Origin: Methanoregulaceae archaeon
Lineage (GTDB): Archaea; Halobacteriota; Methanomicrobia; Methanomicrobiales; Methanospirillaceae
DNA length: 15,235 nt
Direction: 5' to 3'
Assembly: GCA_025453715.1 (NCBI GenBank)
Contig: JALOPT010000020.1
Coordinates: 1-15,235, forward strand
Of the stretch, positions 14,309 to 15,235 are shown piece after piece. Position 1 is the first letter of the stretch, and every line of letters starts with the position of its first letter. The notes below the pieces were generated by a model. The model was given only the letters and a program-made list of their open reading frames with translations, was not told the origin of the DNA and made no database searches. The translations under genes and the position numbers were made by a program.

Positions 14309-14344
14309 GTATACTACCCTGGACTCCCACGCTGTCCGGACAGC
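14309..14344. promoter_or_regulatory. Divergent surE/mfnD promoter with perfect 14-bp palindrome
   Basis: GTATAC at 14309-14314 is the best TATA-like word in the spacer and is itself symmetric. About 17 bases on lies the perfect palindrome GCTGTCCGGACAGC (14331-14344), where the mfnD transcript would begin if that box is used. A protein bound there could block mfnD transcription. Inference; no binding protein is identified. Confidence 0.35.
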
Positions 14345-14390
14345 CCCCCAATAGTCAGTGTAATCTCCCTCAGCACCAAACAGGTACCTG

Positions 14391-15235
14391 ATGAAGGCCC
14401 TTATTGCAGAATATTCCATGTTCCATGACCCGGCCCTTGCACCTGAAGGAAGGGCAATGTTCGCAGCACTGGAAGCGAGCTTTTCAAGGTGCGGGTATGA
14501 GGTCGTGACACCGGGGCAGGGAGATTTTTACGAGCAAATCAAAACAATGGCGCCAGGTTGTGATGCCGGGCTGGTTATTGCACCTGACCACCTGCTCCCG
14601 CGTTTTACGATGGCAATGGAGACCCTTACCCATAACCTCGGATGTGGAAGTATGAATGTGGCAGTCTGCGCCAATAAACAGCAGACGGGCACGCTTCTTG
14701 CGTCACACGGTATCGCTGTGCCAGAAGAACGCGAGGAAGGCCTCCGCGTGGTAAAACCAATCAAAGGCTGTGGTTCCATAGGGGTACGGCTTACCCGTGA
14801 GCCTGCAGGCCCGGGGGAATTTGGCCAGGAATATATTGAAGGTGAGAATTTATCGGTAAGTGTTGTTGGCAGCCGGGTAGTCGGTGAAGCGTGCCTCTAT
14901 TATACAGGTGAACCGCCTGTTGCTGTCGCATTAAACCGGCAGCATATAGAAATCGACCCGGACGGTTCATTCCATTACCGCGGGGGTGAGACTCCTGTCA
15001 GCCACCCGGATGGACAGGAAATCAGGGATACCGCAATCAATGCAGTGAAGGTACTTGGTTGCCAGGGTTATGCAGGGGTCGATGTGGTCGTTGCTGACCG
15101 GGTCTACGTTGTAGATGTAAACCCACGCATTACTACCAGTATCGTGGGGATTGCAGCGTGTATGGACGAAGAGATTGCAGATATCCTGGTCAGGGCCTCA
15201 AAAGGGATACCGATCGGGGAACTCCACTTTTCGGG
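14391..15235 (+). CDS. mfnD: ATP-grasp ligase, probable tyramine-L-glutamate ligase MfnD (runs off the window)
   Basis: MfnD joins glutamate to tyramine, an early step in building methanofuran, the C1 carrier of methanogenesis. The first 281 residues are in view and the frame is still open at the window edge. The N-terminus (MKALIAEYS, then APEGRAMF and CGYEVVTP) fits the methanogen MfnD family. ATP-grasp features follow: KPIKGCGSIGVR (ATP-binding strand), EYIEGENLSVSVVG, and VVDVNPRITTS, the metal-binding Asp/Asn motif near the C-terminus. AGGT lies seven bases upstream of the ATG. The alternative is another ATP-grasp ligase of methanogens; assignment to MfnD rests on remembered family features, not a search. 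Confidence 0.75.
   Translation, partial: MKALIAEYSMFHDPALAPEGRAMFAALEASFSRCGYEVVTPGQGDFYEQIKTMAPGCDAGLVIAPDHLLPRFTMAMETLTHNLGCGSMNVAVCANKQQTGTLLASHGIAVPEEREEGLRVVKPIKGCGSIGVRLTREPAGPGEFGQEYIEGENLSVSVVGSRVVGEACLYYTGEPPVAVALNRQHIEIDPDGSFHYRGGETPVSHPDGQEIRDTAINAVKVLGCQGYAGVDVVVADRVYVVDVNPRITTSIVGIAACMDEEIADILVRASKGIPIGELHFS

Noticed and set aside
1..15235. CRISPR array, insertion sequence or prophage
   Set aside because: No spaced direct repeats, no transposase or integrase motifs and no terminal inverted repeats were seen.

Overview
The window reads as a piece of chromosome from a methanogenic archaeon, most likely of the order Methanomicrobiales (a Methanoregula-like lineage is my best guess). 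Support comes from a tyramine-glutamate ligase of methanofuran biosynthesis (MfnD) at the right edge, a CbiA/CfbB-type a,c-diamide synthase (cobamide or F430 synthesis), a long PEGA-repeat surface protein, a Thr/Pro-rich lipoprotein and TATA-box-like promoters. There is no insertion sequence, integrase, CRISPR array, tRNA or rRNA gene that I can support. Most of it is ordinary, densely packed chromosome.

Left part (1-4071): an edge segment rich in hairpins that I cannot assign, a small membrane-anchored protein on the minus strand (285-728), a 286-bp divergent spacer with a nested stem-loop, then cbiA/cfbB and ilvD in the same direction. Middle part (4072-6372): a cysteine-rich 63-residue protein and a SemiSWEET sugar transporter, a possible miniature transcription unit encoding a 32-residue peptide, a zinc-ribbon/RDD membrane protein on the minus strand, and a lipoprotein on the plus strand.

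ABC module (6373-10237): two overlapping minus-strand ABC-2 permease genes face a divergently transcribed ATPase gene. They would form one export-type ABC transporter. Two things stand out. The longer permease carries a C-terminal domain with all four motifs expected of a PrsW-type intramembrane protease. The ATPase is cut by a single in-frame TAA directly before its ABC signature motif, so as written the transporter has no complete ATPase.

Right part (10238-15235): a spacer that can fold into a cloverleaf-like structure, rpiA on the minus strand (ribose 5-phosphate isomerase), the divergent PEGA protein, then surE on the minus strand, and the start of mfnD diverging from it across a spacer with a perfect 14-bp palindrome. 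Three divergent spacers each hold one nearly symmetric TATA-like element that could serve both directions. The annotation of protein families rests on motifs read by eye; all promoter, terminator and RNA calls are inference from sequence patterns.
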